Assembly (NCBI GenBank): GCA_019739225.1
Contig: JAHHDT010000005.1
Coordinates: 372,001-436,000, forward strand
Length of the DNA: 64,000 nucleotides
Direction: 5' to 3'
Origin: Aquamicrobium sp.
GTDB lineage: Bacteria > Pseudomonadota > Alphaproteobacteria > Rhizobiales > Rhizobiaceae
The notes under the pieces are model-generated. The model made no database searches. It worked only from the letters and a program-made list of their open reading frames with translations, and was not told the origin of the DNA. Numbering within the stretch: the stretch's first letter is position 1; each line of letters starts with the position of its first letter. The translations under genes and the position numbers were made by a program. Of this stretch, positions 17,738 to 29,100 are shown one piece after another.

Positions 17738-19611
17738 GGGTCGGTGGAATGATTGCCCGGCGCGACTTTCTTGCGCTGGGCGGCGCGGCCGTCGCTGCGC
17801 CACTGCTGGTTCGAGACGCCTTCGCCCAGTTGCCGACGGACACGCCGCTTCACGGCATATCGGTCTTCGGCGACCTGAAATACGGACCCGACTTTGCGCA
17901 TTTCGACTATGTGAACCCCGACGCCCCCAGCGGCGGGCGCATCGTCACCCAGTCGCCGGTACGCATCTACAACCAGAACTTCGACACGTTCGATACGCTC
18001 AACATGTACGTGCTGCGCGGCAACGCGGCATTCGGCATGGACCTCACCTACGCCTCGCTGCTGGCGAGTTCGTCCGACGAGACCAGCTCGATGTACGGCT
18101 ATGCGGCGGAGTCGGTGGTCGTCAGCGAGGACAGGCTGACATGGCGCTTCACGCTGCATCCCGACGCAGCGTTCCACGACGGCACGCCGATCAAGGCCTC
18201 AGACGTCCTCTTTACCCTGACGACGCTGCGCGATCTGGGTCATGAAAACATCGCCAGCACGCTGCGCGAAGTCGAGACAGTGGAAACGCCCGACGAGCGC
18301 ACCGTCTCGGTAACGCTGAAACCGGATGCCGGCATATCGGTGCTTTTGACCGTCGCCGGCGCGCCGATCTTTTCGGAAAGCTGGTGGGAAGGCCGCGATT
18401 TCCAGGCAACGCTCTCCGAAGCGCCGCTGGGTTCCGGACCGTATCGGGTCGGCCGCTTCAATTTCGGCAGCTTCATCGAGTTCGACAGGGTCGCCGACCA
18501 TTGGGCGGTCAAGCGCCCGGTCATGGTCGGGCGCTACAATTTCGATCGCATCCGCTACGAATATTATCGCGACAGGACCGCCTCTTTCGAGGCGTTCAAG
18601 GGTGGCAACATCCTCTTCCGGGAGGAATTCACGTCGCGCAACTGGGCGACGGACTACAATTTCCCGGCCATCAACGACGGCAGGGTCAAGATCGAGGACT
18701 ATCCCGACGAGACGCCGTCCGGCGGCCAGGGCTGGTTCTTCAACACGCGCCGGGAAAAGTTCGCGGACCGGCGCATCCGCCAGGCCATCGGCATGCTGTT
18801 CGATTTCGAATGGACGAATGCCAACATCATGTACGGCCTCTACGAGCGCTCCAATTCCTTCTTCGAGAAGTCGGACAATAAGGCGTCGGGCCTGCCGAAC
18901 GAGGCGGAACTTGCGCTGCTGGAACCGTTTCGCGACCAGCTTCCGCCTCAGGTCTTCGAGGAGCCCTATGTCGCGCCCGTCACCGACGGCAGCGGCCGCG
19001 ACCGCAACCAGATGCGCGCTGCACTGGCGATGTTCACCGAGGCCGGGTGCAAGCTCGATGGCCGCCGCCTGCTGCTGCCTTCCGGCGAGCAGCTTACGAT
19101 CGAGTTTCTCGGAAACTCGGACTCGTTCGAGCCGCACCACAACGCCTTCATCCGCAATCTCGGCCAGCTCGGCATCCGCGCCAGCTACCGCATCGTGGAC
19201 GCCGCGCAATATTCGCTGCGGCTGCGCGAGTTCGATTTCGACATGGTGGTGTCGCGATTCACCATGTCGCTCTTCCCGTCGCGTTTCATCAGGCAGGTGT
19301 TCGGCTCGGTCAGCGCCAATTCGCCGGGCTCGTTCAACATGGCCGGCATGGCCAATCCCGCCATCGACGCCGTACTGGAGAAGATCATCGCGGCGAAGAC
19401 GCAGGAGGAATTCACCATCGCCACGCGCGTGCTCGACCGGATCATCCGCGCCGAGCATTACGTCGTCTTCCAGTGGCACAAGGCAGCACGCTGGCTCGCA
19501 TACTGGGACTATTACGACCGTCCGGCGGTCAGTCCCAAATACGCCACCGGCGTGCTCGACACATGGTGGACGCGCCCGGACAAGGTCCAGGCAACCGGCA
19601 TGACCGGCTGA
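17734..19611 (+). CDS. YejA-type oligopeptide ABC transporter binding protein 2 (Tat signal)
   Basis: A second full-length 625-residue family 5 binding protein, paralogous to its upstream neighbour ([56 protein letters not shown]). Its N-terminus differs: [18 protein letters not shown] with a twin-arginine motif (RRDFLAL) points to Tat export, whereas the first copy has a Sec signal. The ATG overlaps the previous stop (ATGA), so both binding proteins are made from one message ahead of a single set of permeases. This suggests two substrate specificities feeding one YejBEF channel. Confidence 0.92.
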   Translation: MRVGGMIARRDFLALGGAAVAAPLLVRDAFAQLPTDTPLHGISVFGDLKYGPDFAHFDYVNPDAPSGGRIVTQSPVRIYNQNFDTFDTLNMYVLRGNAAFGMDLTYASLLASSSDETSSMYGYAAESVVVSEDRLTWRFTLHPDAAFHDGTPIKASDVLFTLTTLRDLGHENIASTLREVETVETPDERTVSVTLKPDAGISVLLTVAGAPIFSESWWEGRDFQATLSEAPLGSGPYRVGRFNFGSFIEFDRVADHWAVKRPVMVGRYNFDRIRYEYYRDRTASFEAFKGGNILFREEFTSRNWATDYNFPAINDGRVKIEDYPDETPSGGQGWFFNTRREKFADRRIRQAIGMLFDFEWTNANIMYGLYERSNSFFEKSDNKASGLPNEAELALLEPFRDQLPPQVFEEPYVAPVTDGSGRDRNQMRAALAMFTEAGCKLDGRRLLLPSGEQLTIEFLGNSDSFEPHHNAFIRNLGQLGIRASYRIVDAAQYSLRLREFDFDMVVSRFTMSLFPSRFIRQVFGSVSANSPGSFNMAGMANPAIDAVLEKIIAAKTQEEFTIATRVLDRIIRAEHYVVFQWHKAARWLAYWDYYDRPAVSPKYATGVLDTWWTRPDKVQATGMTG

Positions 19612-19678
19612 CGCAAGCTTCCCATGTGATGACAAAGCCGGTTACAGACGTGTCCAGCTCGAAACCCGAAGGAAACTG

Positions 19679-20770
19679 ATGGGCGCCTATATCCTCCGCC
19701 GCCTGCTGCTGATGATCCCGACGCTGTTCGGCATCATGGCCATCTCCTTCATCGTCATCCAGTTCGCGCCGGGCGGACCGGTGGAACAGGTCATCGCGCG
19801 CATGACCGGCGACGGCGGCGGCGCGACCGACCGCCTCTCCGGCGGCGGGGCCGACGTCTCGCAGAACTTCGATGCCGGAAACGACTACAAATATCGCGGC
19901 GCGCAGGGGCTGGACCCCGCCTTCATCGCCCAGCTCGAAAAACAGTTCGGCTTCGACAAGCCGCCGCTCGAACGCTTCTTCAACATGCTTTGGAACTATG
20001 CCCGCTTCGATTTCGGCGAGAGCTATTTCCGCGACATATCTGTCATCGACCTCATCATCGAGAAGATGCCGGTGTCGATCTCGCTGGGGCTCTGGATCAC
20101 GCTGATCTCCTATGCGATCTCGATACCGCTCGGCATCCGCAAGGCGGTCAAGGACGGCACCGCCTTCGACGTGTGGACCAGCGGCATCGTCATCGTTGGC
20201 TATGCCATACCGGGCTTCCTGTTCGCGATCCTGCTGATGGTGCTGTTTGCCGGCGGCTCGTTCTTCGACTGGTTTCCGCTGCGCGGGCTCACCTCCGAGA
20301 ACTGGGGCGACCTGTCCTGGCCGGAACGCATCCTCGACTATTTCTGGCACCTGGCGCTGCCGCTGACGGCGATGGTGCTGTCGGCCTTCGCCACCACCAC
20401 GCTGTTGACCAAGAACTCCTTCCTGGACGAAATCCGCAAACAATATGTCGTCACGGCGCGGGCCAAGGGCCTGTCCGAGCGGCAGGTGCTCTACGGCCAC
20501 GTCTTCCGCAACGCCATGCTCATCATCATCGCCGGTTTTCCGGGGGCCTTTATCTCGGCCTTCTTCACCGGCTCGCTGCTGATCGAGAATATCTTCTCGC
20601 TCGACGGGCTGGGGCTCCTGGGCTTCCGTTCCGTGCTCGACCGCGACTATGCCGTGGTGTTCGCCACCCTCTACATCTTCTCGCTGATCGGGCTGTTCGT
20701 CAGCCTTCTCTCGGACCTCACCTACACGATGATCGATCCGCGGATCGATTTCGAAAGGCGGGAGGTCTAG
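19679..20770 (+). CDS. yejB: Yej-type ABC transporter permease (OppB family)
   Basis: A 363-residue permease. The first membrane segment ([21 protein letters not shown]) is followed by the long periplasmic insertion typical of YejB (residues about 35–100) and then five more helices. The cytoplasmic EAA-type loop is [24 protein letters not shown]. It ends in the same base where yejE begins, so the two are tightly coupled. It works with YejE as the membrane pore served by the two binding proteins upstream. Confidence 0.93.
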   Translation: MGAYILRRLLLMIPTLFGIMAISFIVIQFAPGGPVEQVIARMTGDGGGATDRLSGGGADVSQNFDAGNDYKYRGAQGLDPAFIAQLEKQFGFDKPPLERFFNMLWNYARFDFGESYFRDISVIDLIIEKMPVSISLGLWITLISYAISIPLGIRKAVKDGTAFDVWTSGIVIVGYAIPGFLFAILLMVLFAGGSFFDWFPLRGLTSENWGDLSWPERILDYFWHLALPLTAMVLSAFATTTLLTKNSFLDEIRKQYVVTARAKGLSERQVLYGHVFRNAMLIIIAGFPGAFISAFFTGSLLIENIFSLDGLGLLGFRSVLDRDYAVVFATLYIFSLIGLFVSLLSDLTYTMIDPRIDFERREV

Positions 20771-21922
20771 ATGTCCGACGTGATCGCCAAGGGCGAAGTG
20801 GAGAAGGTGCGCGAGCGCACGGCGCGGCCATGGCTGTCGCCGCTGAACCAACGCCGCTGGCAGAACTTCAAGGCCAACCGGCGCGGCTACTGGTCGCTCT
20901 GGATTTTCCTGGTCCTGTTCGTGCTGTCGCTGTTCGCCGAGTTCATCGCCAACGACAAGCCGATTATCGCTTCCTACAAGGGCGAGATCCTGTTCCCGGT
21001 CCTCGTCGACTACCCCGAAGAGAAGTTCGGCGGCTTCCTCGCCGTCACCGATTATCGCGATCCGATCATCAGCGAGGAGATCGAGGCGAATGGCTGGCTG
21101 ATCTGGCCGCCGATCCGCTATTCCTACCGCACGGTCAACAACGACATCCCCGAATCCGCGCCCGCCAAGCCCTCATGGCTCTATGACGCTGAGACGCGCT
21201 GCGGCCGCTATTTCGACGGCGCCGCAGACCCCGCCTGCACGGTCGGCAACTGGAACTGGCTCGGCACCGACGACCAGGCGCGCGACGTGCTGGCGCGCAT
21301 CATCTACGGTTTCCGCATATCGGTGCTGTTCGGCCTCGTGCTCACGCTGGCATCGGCCGTCATCGGCGTGTCGGCCGGCGCCGTGCAGGGCTATTTCGGC
21401 GGCTGGACCGATTTGATCTTCCAGCGCGTGATCGAGATCTGGTCGTCGATCCCGGTGCTCTACCTGATCCTCATCATAGCAGCCGTGCTGCCGCCGGGCT
21501 TCTTCATCCTGCTCGGCATCATGCTCCTGTTCTCGTGGGTCGCCTTCGTCGGGGTGGTGCGCGCGGAATTCCTGCGTGCGCGCAACTTCGAATATGTCAA
21601 CGCCGCACGCGCGCTCGGTGTCTCCAACGGCACGATCATGTTCCGCCACCTTCTGCCCAACGCCATGGTGGCGACGCTGACCTTCCTGCCCTTCATCCTC
21701 AACGGCTCGATCACGACGCTGACCTCGCTCGACTTCCTCGGCTTCGGCCTGCCGCCGGGCTCCGCCTCGCTGGGCGAACTCCTGCGGCAGGGTCAGCGCA
21801 ACCTCAACGCGCCATGGCTCGGCATCACCGGCTTCCTGACGCTGTCGATCATGCTGTCGCTGCTGATCTTCATCGGCGAGGCCGTGCGCGACGCCTTCGA
21901 CCCGCGGAAGACGTTCAAATGA
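20771..21922 (+). CDS. yejE: Yej-type ABC transporter permease (OppC family)
   Basis: A 383-residue permease. An N-terminal cytoplasmic stretch with SPLNQRRWQNFKANRRGYWSLW leads into the first membrane helix, then a periplasmic region of about 100 residues with the YejE landmarks EFIANDKPI and HWLGTDDQARDV-like NWLGTDDQARDVLARIIYG. The EAA loop is YVNAARALGVSNGTIMFRHLLPNA. The stop overlaps the yejF start by 4 bp (ATGA). Confidence 0.93.
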   Translation: MSDVIAKGEVEKVRERTARPWLSPLNQRRWQNFKANRRGYWSLWIFLVLFVLSLFAEFIANDKPIIASYKGEILFPVLVDYPEEKFGGFLAVTDYRDPIISEEIEANGWLIWPPIRYSYRTVNNDIPESAPAKPSWLYDAETRCGRYFDGAADPACTVGNWNWLGTDDQARDVLARIIYGFRISVLFGLVLTLASAVIGVSAGAVQGYFGGWTDLIFQRVIEIWSSIPVLYLILIIAAVLPPGFFILLGIMLLFSWVAFVGVVRAEFLRARNFEYVNAARALGVSNGTIMFRHLLPNAMVATLTFLPFILNGSITTLTSLDFLGFGLPPGSASLGELLRQGQRNLNAPWLGITGFLTLSIMLSLLIFIGEAVRDAFDPRKTFK

Positions 21923-23550
21923 GCGACACACCCCTCCTTTCCGTGCGCGATCTTTCCGTGGCCTTCACGCAGGGCGGCGCGCAGAATCTCGCCGTCGACC
22001 ACGTCTCCTTCGACATCGCGCGCGGCGAGACGGTCGCGCTCGTCGGCGAATCCGGCTCCGGCAAGTCGGTCACCGCGCTGTCTGTCCTCAAGCTCCTGCC
22101 CTACCCGGCCGCCAGCCACCCCTCGGGCGAAATCCTGTTCCACGGCGAGAACCTGCTTGCAGGCGGCGAGAAGGACCTTCGCAAGGTACGCGGCAACAAG
22201 ATCACCATGATCTTCCAGGAGCCGATGACCTCGCTCAACCCGCTGCACACGATCGAGCAGCAGATCGGCGAGATTCTGAAGATCCACCGCGGCATGGGCG
22301 ACAAGCAGGCCCGTGCCCGCACGCTGGAGCTGCTGCACGAAGTCGGCATCCAGCAGCCGGAGCGCCGCCTCGGCGCCTATCCGCACCAGTTGTCGGGCGG
22401 CCAGCGCCAGCGCGTCATGATCGCCATGTCGCTCGCCAACGAGCCGGAGCTGCTGATCGCCGACGAGCCGACCACCGCGCTCGACGTGACGGTGCAGGCG
22501 CAGATCCTCGAATTGCTGGACGAGCTGAAGAAGAAGAACGGCATGTCGATGCTGTTCATCACCCACGATCTCGGCATCGTCCGGCGCATCGCCGACAAGG
22601 TCTGCGTGATGACCAAGGGTCGGATCGTCGAGGCCGGCCTGACCAGCGAGATTTTCGAGAACCCGCAGCACGAATACACCCGCCACCTGCTCGCCGCCGA
22701 GCCGAAGGGCACCGCCCCCAAGGCGAACCCGGACGCCGAGACGGTCATGACGGGCGACGACATCAAAGTCTGGTTCCCGATCAAGCAGGGCTTCTTCAGG
22801 AATACCGTGGACTACGTGAAGGCGGTCGACGGCATCGACGTCGTGGTCAAGGCCGGCCAGACGCTCGGCGTCGTCGGCGAATCCGGTTCCGGCAAGACCA
22901 CGCTCGGCCTCGCCCTGTCTCGCATGATCTCGTCGGAAGGCAGGATCATGCTCGGCCAGAAGGAAATCGACGGCTATTCCTTCAAGCAGATGCGCCCGCT
23001 GCGCCGCGAGATGCAGATCGTCTTCCAGGACCCGTTCGGCTCGCTATCGCCGCGCATGTCGGTCTCCGAGATCATCGAGGAAGGCCTGAAGATCCACGAG
23101 CCGAACCTGTCCGTCGACGAGCGCGACGCGATGGTCGTCGACGTGCTCGGCGAGGTCGGGCTCGATCCGGCCACCCGCTTCCGCTACCCGCACGAATTCT
23201 CCGGCGGCCAGCGTCAGCGCATCGCGATCGCGCGCGCCATGGTGCTGAAGCCGCGCTTCGTCATGCTCGACGAGCCGACCTCGGCGCTCGACATGAGCGT
23301 GCAGGCGCAGGTGGTGGACCTTCTGCGCGACCTGCAGAAGAAGCACGACCTCGCCTATCTCTTCATCAGCCACGACCTCAAGGTGGTGCGCGCCCTGTCG
23401 AACCACGTCATCGTCATGCGCAACGGCAAGGTAGTGGAACAGGGTTCGACCGAGCAGATTTTCGAGAACCCGCAAACCGACTATACCAAGGCGCTGATCG
23501 CCGCCGCCTTCGACATCGCCACCGCGCCCGCCGGCGTCGTCAGCCAGTAG
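21919..23550 (+). CDS. yejF: Yej-type ABC transporter ATP-binding protein (double ATPase)
   Basis: A 543-residue cytoplasmic protein with two complete ABC ATPase modules in one chain. Module 1 has Walker A GESGSGKS, signature LSGGQRQRV and Walker B LLIADEPT; module 2 has [17 protein letters not shown] and FVMLDEPT. Each is followed by the oligopeptide-transporter C-terminal extension ([28 protein letters not shown]). It completes the yejA–yejA–yejB–yejE–yejF operon and overlaps yejE by 4 bp. The GhrA-type gene begins 23 bp downstream and is probably in the same operon. Confidence 0.95.
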   Translation: MSDTPLLSVRDLSVAFTQGGAQNLAVDHVSFDIARGETVALVGESGSGKSVTALSVLKLLPYPAASHPSGEILFHGENLLAGGEKDLRKVRGNKITMIFQEPMTSLNPLHTIEQQIGEILKIHRGMGDKQARARTLELLHEVGIQQPERRLGAYPHQLSGGQRQRVMIAMSLANEPELLIADEPTTALDVTVQAQILELLDELKKKNGMSMLFITHDLGIVRRIADKVCVMTKGRIVEAGLTSEIFENPQHEYTRHLLAAEPKGTAPKANPDAETVMTGDDIKVWFPIKQGFFRNTVDYVKAVDGIDVVVKAGQTLGVVGESGSGKTTLGLALSRMISSEGRIMLGQKEIDGYSFKQMRPLRREMQIVFQDPFGSLSPRMSVSEIIEEGLKIHEPNLSVDERDAMVVDVLGEVGLDPATRFRYPHEFSGGQRQRIAIARAMVLKPRFVMLDEPTSALDMSVQAQVVDLLRDLQKKHDLAYLFISHDLKVVRALSNHVIVMRNGKVVEQGSTEQIFENPQTDYTKALIAAAFDIATAPAGVVSQ

Positions 23551-23573
23551 CTTCACTTTCAGGAATTCCCGCC

Positions 23574-24515
23574 ATGTCTTCACCTGCGCGCAGCCGCATC
23601 CTGCTTTCGGTTACCGGCTACGACCCGAAGCTGTGGAAGGAACTGCTGTCGGCCGAACACGACGTCGTCACCCAGCCGGACGGCGAAGCGATCGACTATG
23701 CCGTCGTCTGGAAGCATCCACACGGCGCTCTCGACGGTCTGACGGGCCTCAAGGCAATCTTCTCGCTCGGAGCAGGGGTCGACCACATCCTCGCCGATCC
23801 AGGTCTGCCCGACGTGCCGATCGCGCGCATCGTGGCCGACAATTTGACCCAGCACATGGTCGAATACATGACCTGGCGGGTGCTCGACCATCACCGCAAC
23901 GGCATGATCTACCGCGCCAATCAGGCGCAGATGATTTGGCGCGAACCGCCGCAGCCGGTCGCCGGCGAGATCAGCGTCGGCATCATGGGCCTGGGTCAGC
24001 TCGGCCGCGCCTGCGCCTCCGCCTTTCTGCCGCTCGGCTTCAAGGTGAATGGCTGGACGCGCACGCCGCGCCCTATGGAAGGCGTCACGACCTTCCACGG
24101 CGAAAGCGGGCTGCGCGACTTCCTCGCCGCGACCGACATTCTGGTGGTGCTGCTGCCGCATACCCCGGCCACGGAAGGCATCATCGACCATGCGCTCCTG
24201 CGCGGCCTGCGCCGCGAAAACCGGCTGGGCGGCGCGATCCTCATCAATGGCGGCCGCGGCAAGCTGCAGAAGGAGGCAGACATCCTTCAGGCGCTCGACG
24301 ACGGCACCTTGAAGGAAGCAAGCCTCGACGTCTTCCAGCAGGAGCCGCTGCCTCCGCAGAGCCCGCTATGGACCCACCCGCGCGTCTTCGTGACCCCGCA
24401 CTCGGCGGCCACCTCCGACCCCGTCCACCTCGCCCCGCTGATGCTCGAACAGATCGCCCGCCACCAACGCGGCGAGGCGCTGCAGAACGTCGTCGACCGC
24501 GCGGAAGGGTATTGA
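23574..24515 (+). CDS. ghrA: Glyoxylate/hydroxypyruvate reductase A-like D-2-hydroxyacid dehydrogenase
   Basis: A 313-residue NAD(P)H-dependent reductase. The substrate-binding half contains FSLGAGVDHIL; the dinucleotide site is GIMGLGQLGRACASAF, followed by WTRTPRPMEGV where an Arg suggests NADPH use. Catalytic residues fit the family: Arg in NGGRGKLQ, Glu in FQQEPLP and His in TPHSAA. AGGAATTCCCGCC precedes the ATG. Its placement right after the yej genes recurs in rhizobia, but no metabolic link to peptide uptake is obvious. Confidence 0.9.
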   Translation: MSSPARSRILLSVTGYDPKLWKELLSAEHDVVTQPDGEAIDYAVVWKHPHGALDGLTGLKAIFSLGAGVDHILADPGLPDVPIARIVADNLTQHMVEYMTWRVLDHHRNGMIYRANQAQMIWREPPQPVAGEISVGIMGLGQLGRACASAFLPLGFKVNGWTRTPRPMEGVTTFHGESGLRDFLAATDILVVLLPHTPATEGIIDHALLRGLRRENRLGGAILINGGRGKLQKEADILQALDDGTLKEASLDVFQQEPLPPQSPLWTHPRVFVTPHSAATSDPVHLAPLMLEQIARHQRGEALQNVVDRAEGY

Positions 24516-24522
24516 GCCGGCG

Positions 24523-24829
24523 TGCGTCCTTCGAGGCTCGCTCTGCTCGCACCTCAGGATGAGGGCGGTTGGCTCTCGGATCTCTAGTGTGGCGGGCTCG
24601 ATCCGTTTGCATTTAAGAGAAAAAGGGAACGAACCCACTGAGTAGTGGTTCGATGCACAACCTCCCTCATCCTGAGGCGCGAGCAGAGCGAGCCTCGAAG
24701 GACGCAGCAGGCTCGACGCGTTTGCGCCTCAGCTTGATGGTTGTCGCGCATCAGGCCCATAGGCGGCTGGCTCAATCAAACCACCTCCCTCATCCTGAGG
24801 TGCGAGCGCAGCGAGCCTCGAAGGACGCA
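24523..24829. repeat. Family C inverted-repeat element plus a third copy of its arm
   Basis: A composite of about 184 bp (24523–24706) has a left arm TGCGTCCTTCGAGGCTCGCT…CACCTCAGGATGAGGG and the inverted arm CCCTCATCCTGAGG…CCTCGAAGGACGCA at the right. Its spacer includes CGAACCCACTG and TCGATGCACAACCTCC. A third arm lies at 24787–24829, just before the stop of the NlpC/P60 gene. It fills the whole ghrA–NlpC/P60 gap; no gene is seen here. Related copies are at 40376–40567, 45097–45327 and 50541–51013. Confidence 0.8.
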
Positions 24830-24836
24830 CCACCCA

Positions 24837-25697
24837 TCACACCCGCCGAAAGCCCGTCGGCGGGCCATAGAGATAGGCTATGCGCTTCACGGCTGCGGCA
24901 AGCGGCTCACGCGACACCATCATAGTGTGGCCGTTGGCGTGGATGATGCTGTTCGCGTCGGTCATGATCGCCACATGGCCCTTCCAGAAGACCAGATCGC
25001 CGCGTCGTAGGCCCGCGAGATCGCTGCCGATCTCCAGCGCCGCGCCGATCGTCGCCGCCTGCATGTCGGTGTCGCGGCGCACGTCGCTTCCCGCCATGCG
25101 CATGGAAAGCTGCACTAGACCCGAACAGTCGATGCCGAAGGCGCTCGACCCGCCCCACAGATAGGGCGTGCGCTCCAGTTCCTCGGCCACGGCGACATAG
25201 TCACCACCGACCGCGCCCACCGGCCGCAGATGCGCCGCCACCAGCGCCTCGCCGCTTTCAAGAAGCGCGTAGTCCGTCCCCCGCGTCGTCGCATTGCCGA
25301 CCACCGTCAGCCGACTGCCCATGGAGAAGGCGCCCGTGGCCGGCTTCTTCATGTCGGCTTCGCGATAGCTGAAGGTACGCGGCACGGCGACGACATGTGT
25401 TGGTGCCGCACCCGGCGCCTCCAGCCCCGTTGCGGGCGCGTAGCCGACATAGCCGTCGCGCGCGGCCTGCACCCAGGCGAAGCCTTCCGCTTCCTCGAAG
25501 ACCATCACCTCGTCGCCGGCCAGAAGCTGGGTGTCGAGCCCGGCATCGGGCCGCGGCGCATTGCGCAGGTCGAGAACGGGCGCGGCGACCCGCGCCCGGC
25601 GGCCAGCAACGAAACGCTGCGCCTCCACCCTGCCTCGCAGCCGCTCGTCGGCGAGATCGGGCCGGAAGGCCTGCAGCCTGCGGTCGAGGGCGTTCAT
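24837..25697 (-). CDS. NlpC/P60-family C40 peptidase with SH3-like domains
   Basis: A 286-residue protein. Two SH3-like modules (about residues 35–165) precede a C-terminal NlpC/P60 catalytic domain with Cys191 in GIDCSGLVQL, His241 in FWKGHVAIMTD and a polar third residue near His253 (IIHANGH). It should cleave gamma-D-Glu/diaminopimelate-type bonds in murein peptides. No signal peptide is visible, so it probably acts in the cytoplasm on recycled muropeptides. It overlaps the MarR gene by 4 bp. In relatives it neighbours the M17 aminopeptidase, which here is about 5.4 kb away beyond the efflux genes. Confidence 0.88.
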   Translation of the reverse strand: MNALDRRLQAFRPDLADERLRGRVEAQRFVAGRRARVAAPVLDLRNAPRPDAGLDTQLLAGDEVMVFEEAEGFAWVQAARDGYVGYAPATGLEAPGAAPTHVVAVPRTFSYREADMKKPATGAFSMGSRLTVVGNATTRGTDYALLESGEALVAAHLRPVGAVGGDYVAVAEELERTPYLWGGSSAFGIDCSGLVQLSMRMAGSDVRRDTDMQAATIGAALEIGSDLAGLRRGDLVFWKGHVAIMTDANSIIHANGHTMMVSREPLAAAVKRIAYLYGPPTGFRRV

Positions 25698-26044
25698 ATC
25701 GGCAGCTCCGCGGCCTTGTCGATGACGAGGTCACCGAAGCGTTCGACGAACAGCGCCCCCTCCACGGTGCGCTTGACCAGCACGTTACGCCTGTCCTTCT
25801 CGTCGCGGTGGCGCGACAACAGCTTGAGCGAGCCCATTGTGTCGAGCGCGCGGGTGATGACCGGCTTGGTCACCGCCAGCTTTTCAGCCAAACCGCGCAC
25901 GGTGTGCGGCGGCGGATCGAGATAGACCGTCAGCAGGATCGCCATCTGGCGCATGGTCAGGTCGTGCGAGGCCGCCTGCACCTCCGCCAGCGTGACCTGC
26001 TGCCAGAGCCGCAGCGACTGGCTGGGACGCATCGCGATGGCCAT
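25694..26044 (-). CDS. MarR-family transcriptional regulator
   Basis: A 116-residue winged-helix protein, short for MarR. The DNA-binding region is LTMRQMAILLTVYLDPPPHTVRGLAEKLAVTKPVITRALDTM with wing SRHRDEKDRRNVLV. A GGAGCGCCG site precedes the ATG. Its stop overlaps the NlpC/P60 start (ATGA), and a terminator separates it from the RND efflux operon upstream, so it belongs with the peptidase and not with the pump. Confidence 0.88.
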   Translation of the reverse strand: MAIAMRPSQSLRLWQQVTLAEVQAASHDLTMRQMAILLTVYLDPPPHTVRGLAEKLAVTKPVITRALDTMGSLKLLSRHRDEKDRRNVLVKRTVEGALFVERFGDLVIDKAAELPI

Positions 26045-26088
26045 CGGCGCTCCACGGAAGGTCGTTTCGGTTCCGTTTCATTCAAGCG

Positions 26089-26120
26089 AAAAAAAGTGGC
26101 CGGCGCAAGGCACCGGCCAC
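26089..26120 (-). terminator. Rho-independent terminator of the RND efflux operon
   Basis: Read on the minus strand, GTGGCCGG and CCGGCCAC form a perfect 8-bp stem with a 9-nt loop, followed by a run of seven T. It isolates the MarR–NlpC/P60 pair from the pump genes. Confidence 0.9.
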
Positions 26121-26145
26121 GCTTCGTTTCTTTCGCTCCTGCGCC

Positions 26146-29100
26146 CTACTCGGCCGCCGGCGCGGCCTGCGGCTGGGGCGCGTCGCCTTGGACTTGGCCC
26201 ATCTCCTTCCTGGAGATGAAGGTATAGAACATCGGTACCACGAACAGCGTGAACATCGTGCCGATGATCAGGCCGGTGAAGATGACGAGGCCCATCGAGA
26301 AGCGCGCCGCCGCCCCGGCGCCCGAGGCGACGATGAGCGGCACCACGCCCAGCGACATCGCCGCCGTGGTCATCAGGATTGGCCGCAGGCGCACCTTGGC
26401 CGACGCGACGATCGCCTCGAAGCGGTCGAGCCCGTGCGCCTCGCGCTGCTGGTTGGCGAACTCCACCATCAGGATGCCGTGCTTGGTGATCAGCCCGATC
26501 AGCGTGATCAGACCCACCTGCGTATAGATGTTCAGCGTCGAAAGCCCGAGGTTCAGCGGCAGCATCGCGCCGAAGATCGAGAGCGGCACCGTCATCATGA
26601 TGATGAACGGATCGCGGAAGCTCTCGAACTGCGCTGCGAGCACCAGATAGATCACCACCACGGCCAGCGCGAAGGCGATGACGATCGTGTTGCCCTGCTC
26701 GATCTCCAGCCGCGACTGGCCGGAATAATCGATGAAGAAACCGTCCGGCAGCAGGGGCCGTGCGATGTCCTCGATCAGCGCGAGACCGTCGCCGGTGGTC
26801 ACGCCCGGCAGCGGCAGCGCGGAGATCGTCGCCGAGTTGAGCTGGTTGAACTGCTCGATGGCCGCCGCGCTGACGCCGGTGGAGATCGTCACGACCGCCG
26901 AAAGCGGCACCATCTGGCCGGTGGCGCTGCGCACGAAGAAGTCGCCCAGCCGCTCCGGATTCTCGCGGTACTCCTGCGGCACCTGCATGATGATGTCGTA
27001 GCTGTTGGAGTCGCGGTCGAACTGCGCGATCGCACCGCCGCCGACGAGAAGGCTCAGCGTGGAGCCGATGTCGCGCACCGGCAGGTTGAGCGCGGCCGCG
27101 CGGTCGCGGTCGACGGTGATGACTACCTGCTGCGCGTTGAAGGCGAGCGAGTTCTGAACGACGATGAAGCGTCCGCTTGCCTGCGCCTCCTGACGCACCT
27201 GCTCGGCCACCTCGTAGACCTGGCTCGGATCGCCCGTCGACTGGATCACCAGCGAGATCGGCAGGCCGCCGCCGGCGCCCGGCAGCGAGGGCGGCGCGAA
27301 GACCAGTGCCTCGACGCCGGCGATCCCGGACAGCCGCGCCTGGATGTCCTGCTGGATTTCCTTCTGCGACCGCTCGCGTTCGGCCCAGTCCTTCAGCGCC
27401 CAGACCGAGATGCCGGAATTGGTCTGGCCGCCGAAACCGACGATGGAGAAGTTGGCGTCGAGCTCCGGCAGATCCTCCGTCAACGCGCGCATCTGGTCGG
27501 TGTACATCTTGGTGTATTCGGTCGTCGCATAAGGTGGCGCGGTGACCAGCGAGAAGAGCGCGCCCTCGTCTTCTTCGGGCGCGAGTTCGCTCGACGTCTT
27601 CATGAACATGAAGCCGGTCAGCCCCACCAGCACCAGCACGATCAGCACCGTCACCGGCCGATAGTTCAGCGAGCCGTGGACCAGCCGCTCGTAACGCGCC
27701 GAGACGCGATCGAACGTGTTATCGACGATCTGCTGGAAGCGGCTATGGCCGCCGCGCTTGAGCAGCCGCGCCGACATCATCGGCGTGATCGTCAGGGCGA
27801 CGAGGCCGGAGATGACCACGGCGCCGGCGAGCGTCATGGCGAATTCGCGGAACAGAGAACCCGTCAGGCCGCCGATGAAGGCGAGCGGCGCGAACACGGC
27901 CGCCAGCGTGATCGTCATCGCGACGACCGGCCCGGTGATCTCCTTCATGCCGACGAACGCGGCTTGTCGCGGTTCCAGTCCCTCCTCGATATGGCGGTGG
28001 ATGTTCTCCACCACCACGATCGCGTCGTCGACCACGAGGCCGATGGCAAGCACCATCGCCAGCAGCGACAGAAGGTTGATCGAATAGCCGAGCGCGAACA
28101 GCGCGAAACAGACACCGATCAGCGACAGCGGAATGGTCACGATCGGCATCAGCACCGAGCGGAAGGAGCCCAGGAACAGGAGGATGATGACGATGACGAT
28201 CACCACCGCTTCGGAGATCGTCGTGAACACCTCGCGGATCGATGCGCTGATCTGCTCGGTGGCGTTATACATCATCGTCAGCGTCATGCCCTCGGGCAGG
28301 CTGGCCTGAATTGCCGGCAACTCGTCAAGCACGGCCGAGGCGGTATCCAGAGGGTTGGCCGCCGGGGTCGGGAACACGCCGATGAACGTGCCGGGCTGGC
28401 CGTTGAAGGTGACGACCATGTCGCTGCTTTCGGCGGCGAGCTCCACCTCTGCGACATCGCGCAGCCGAACGACATCGTCGCCGGCGGCCTTGAGCGGCAA
28501 CTGGCCGAACGCCTCCGGGTTCTGCAGCGTGGATTCCATCGTCACCGAATAGGTGACGAACTCGTTCTTGGTCTTGCCGGGGGCCGCGAGGAAGTTGGCG
28601 GAGTTGATGGCGTTCATCACCTCGGCGGCCGTCATGCCGCGGGCGGCCAGCCGCACCGGATCGACCCAGACGCGCATCGCGTAGTTGGCCGCGCCCATGA
28701 TCTGGACCTCGGCAACGCCCGGAATGGTCGACATGCGCGGGCGTATGACGCGCTCGATATACTCCGTCACCTGCTCATTGGTCATGTTCGGGTTCTGCAG
28801 CGCCAGATACATGGTGGCGAACTGCATGCCCGTGCCCTTGACGATGGTCGGATCCTCGGCCTCGCTCGGCAACTGGCTGCGCACCTGCTGAACCTTCGAC
28901 ATCACCTCGGTGAGCGCGATGTCGGGGTTGGAGCCGAGTTTCATCTGAACCGACACGACGCTCGCCGAGGGGCGGCTCTGCGAGGTCACGTAGTCGACGT
29001 TCTCCGTCGTGGCGACCGCCGACGAGATCGGCGCGGTGATGAAGCCCTGGATCAGCTCCGCGCTGGCGCCCGGATACACCGTGGTGATGGTGATCACCGT

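Noticed and set aside
15860-19611. One binding-protein gene split by a frameshift
   Set aside because: Both frames encode complete 625-residue proteins with their own signal peptides, so they are paralogues.
15860-23550. Microcin C biosynthesis or immunity locus
   Set aside because: Only uptake-type yej genes are present; no MccB-like adenylyltransferase, precursor peptide or MccE/F-type gene was seen.
24523-24829. CRISPR-like array from the repeated CCTCATCCTGAGG arms
   Set aside because: Copies are inverted, irregularly spaced and scattered through the window, with no cas genes; they are arms of dispersed elements.
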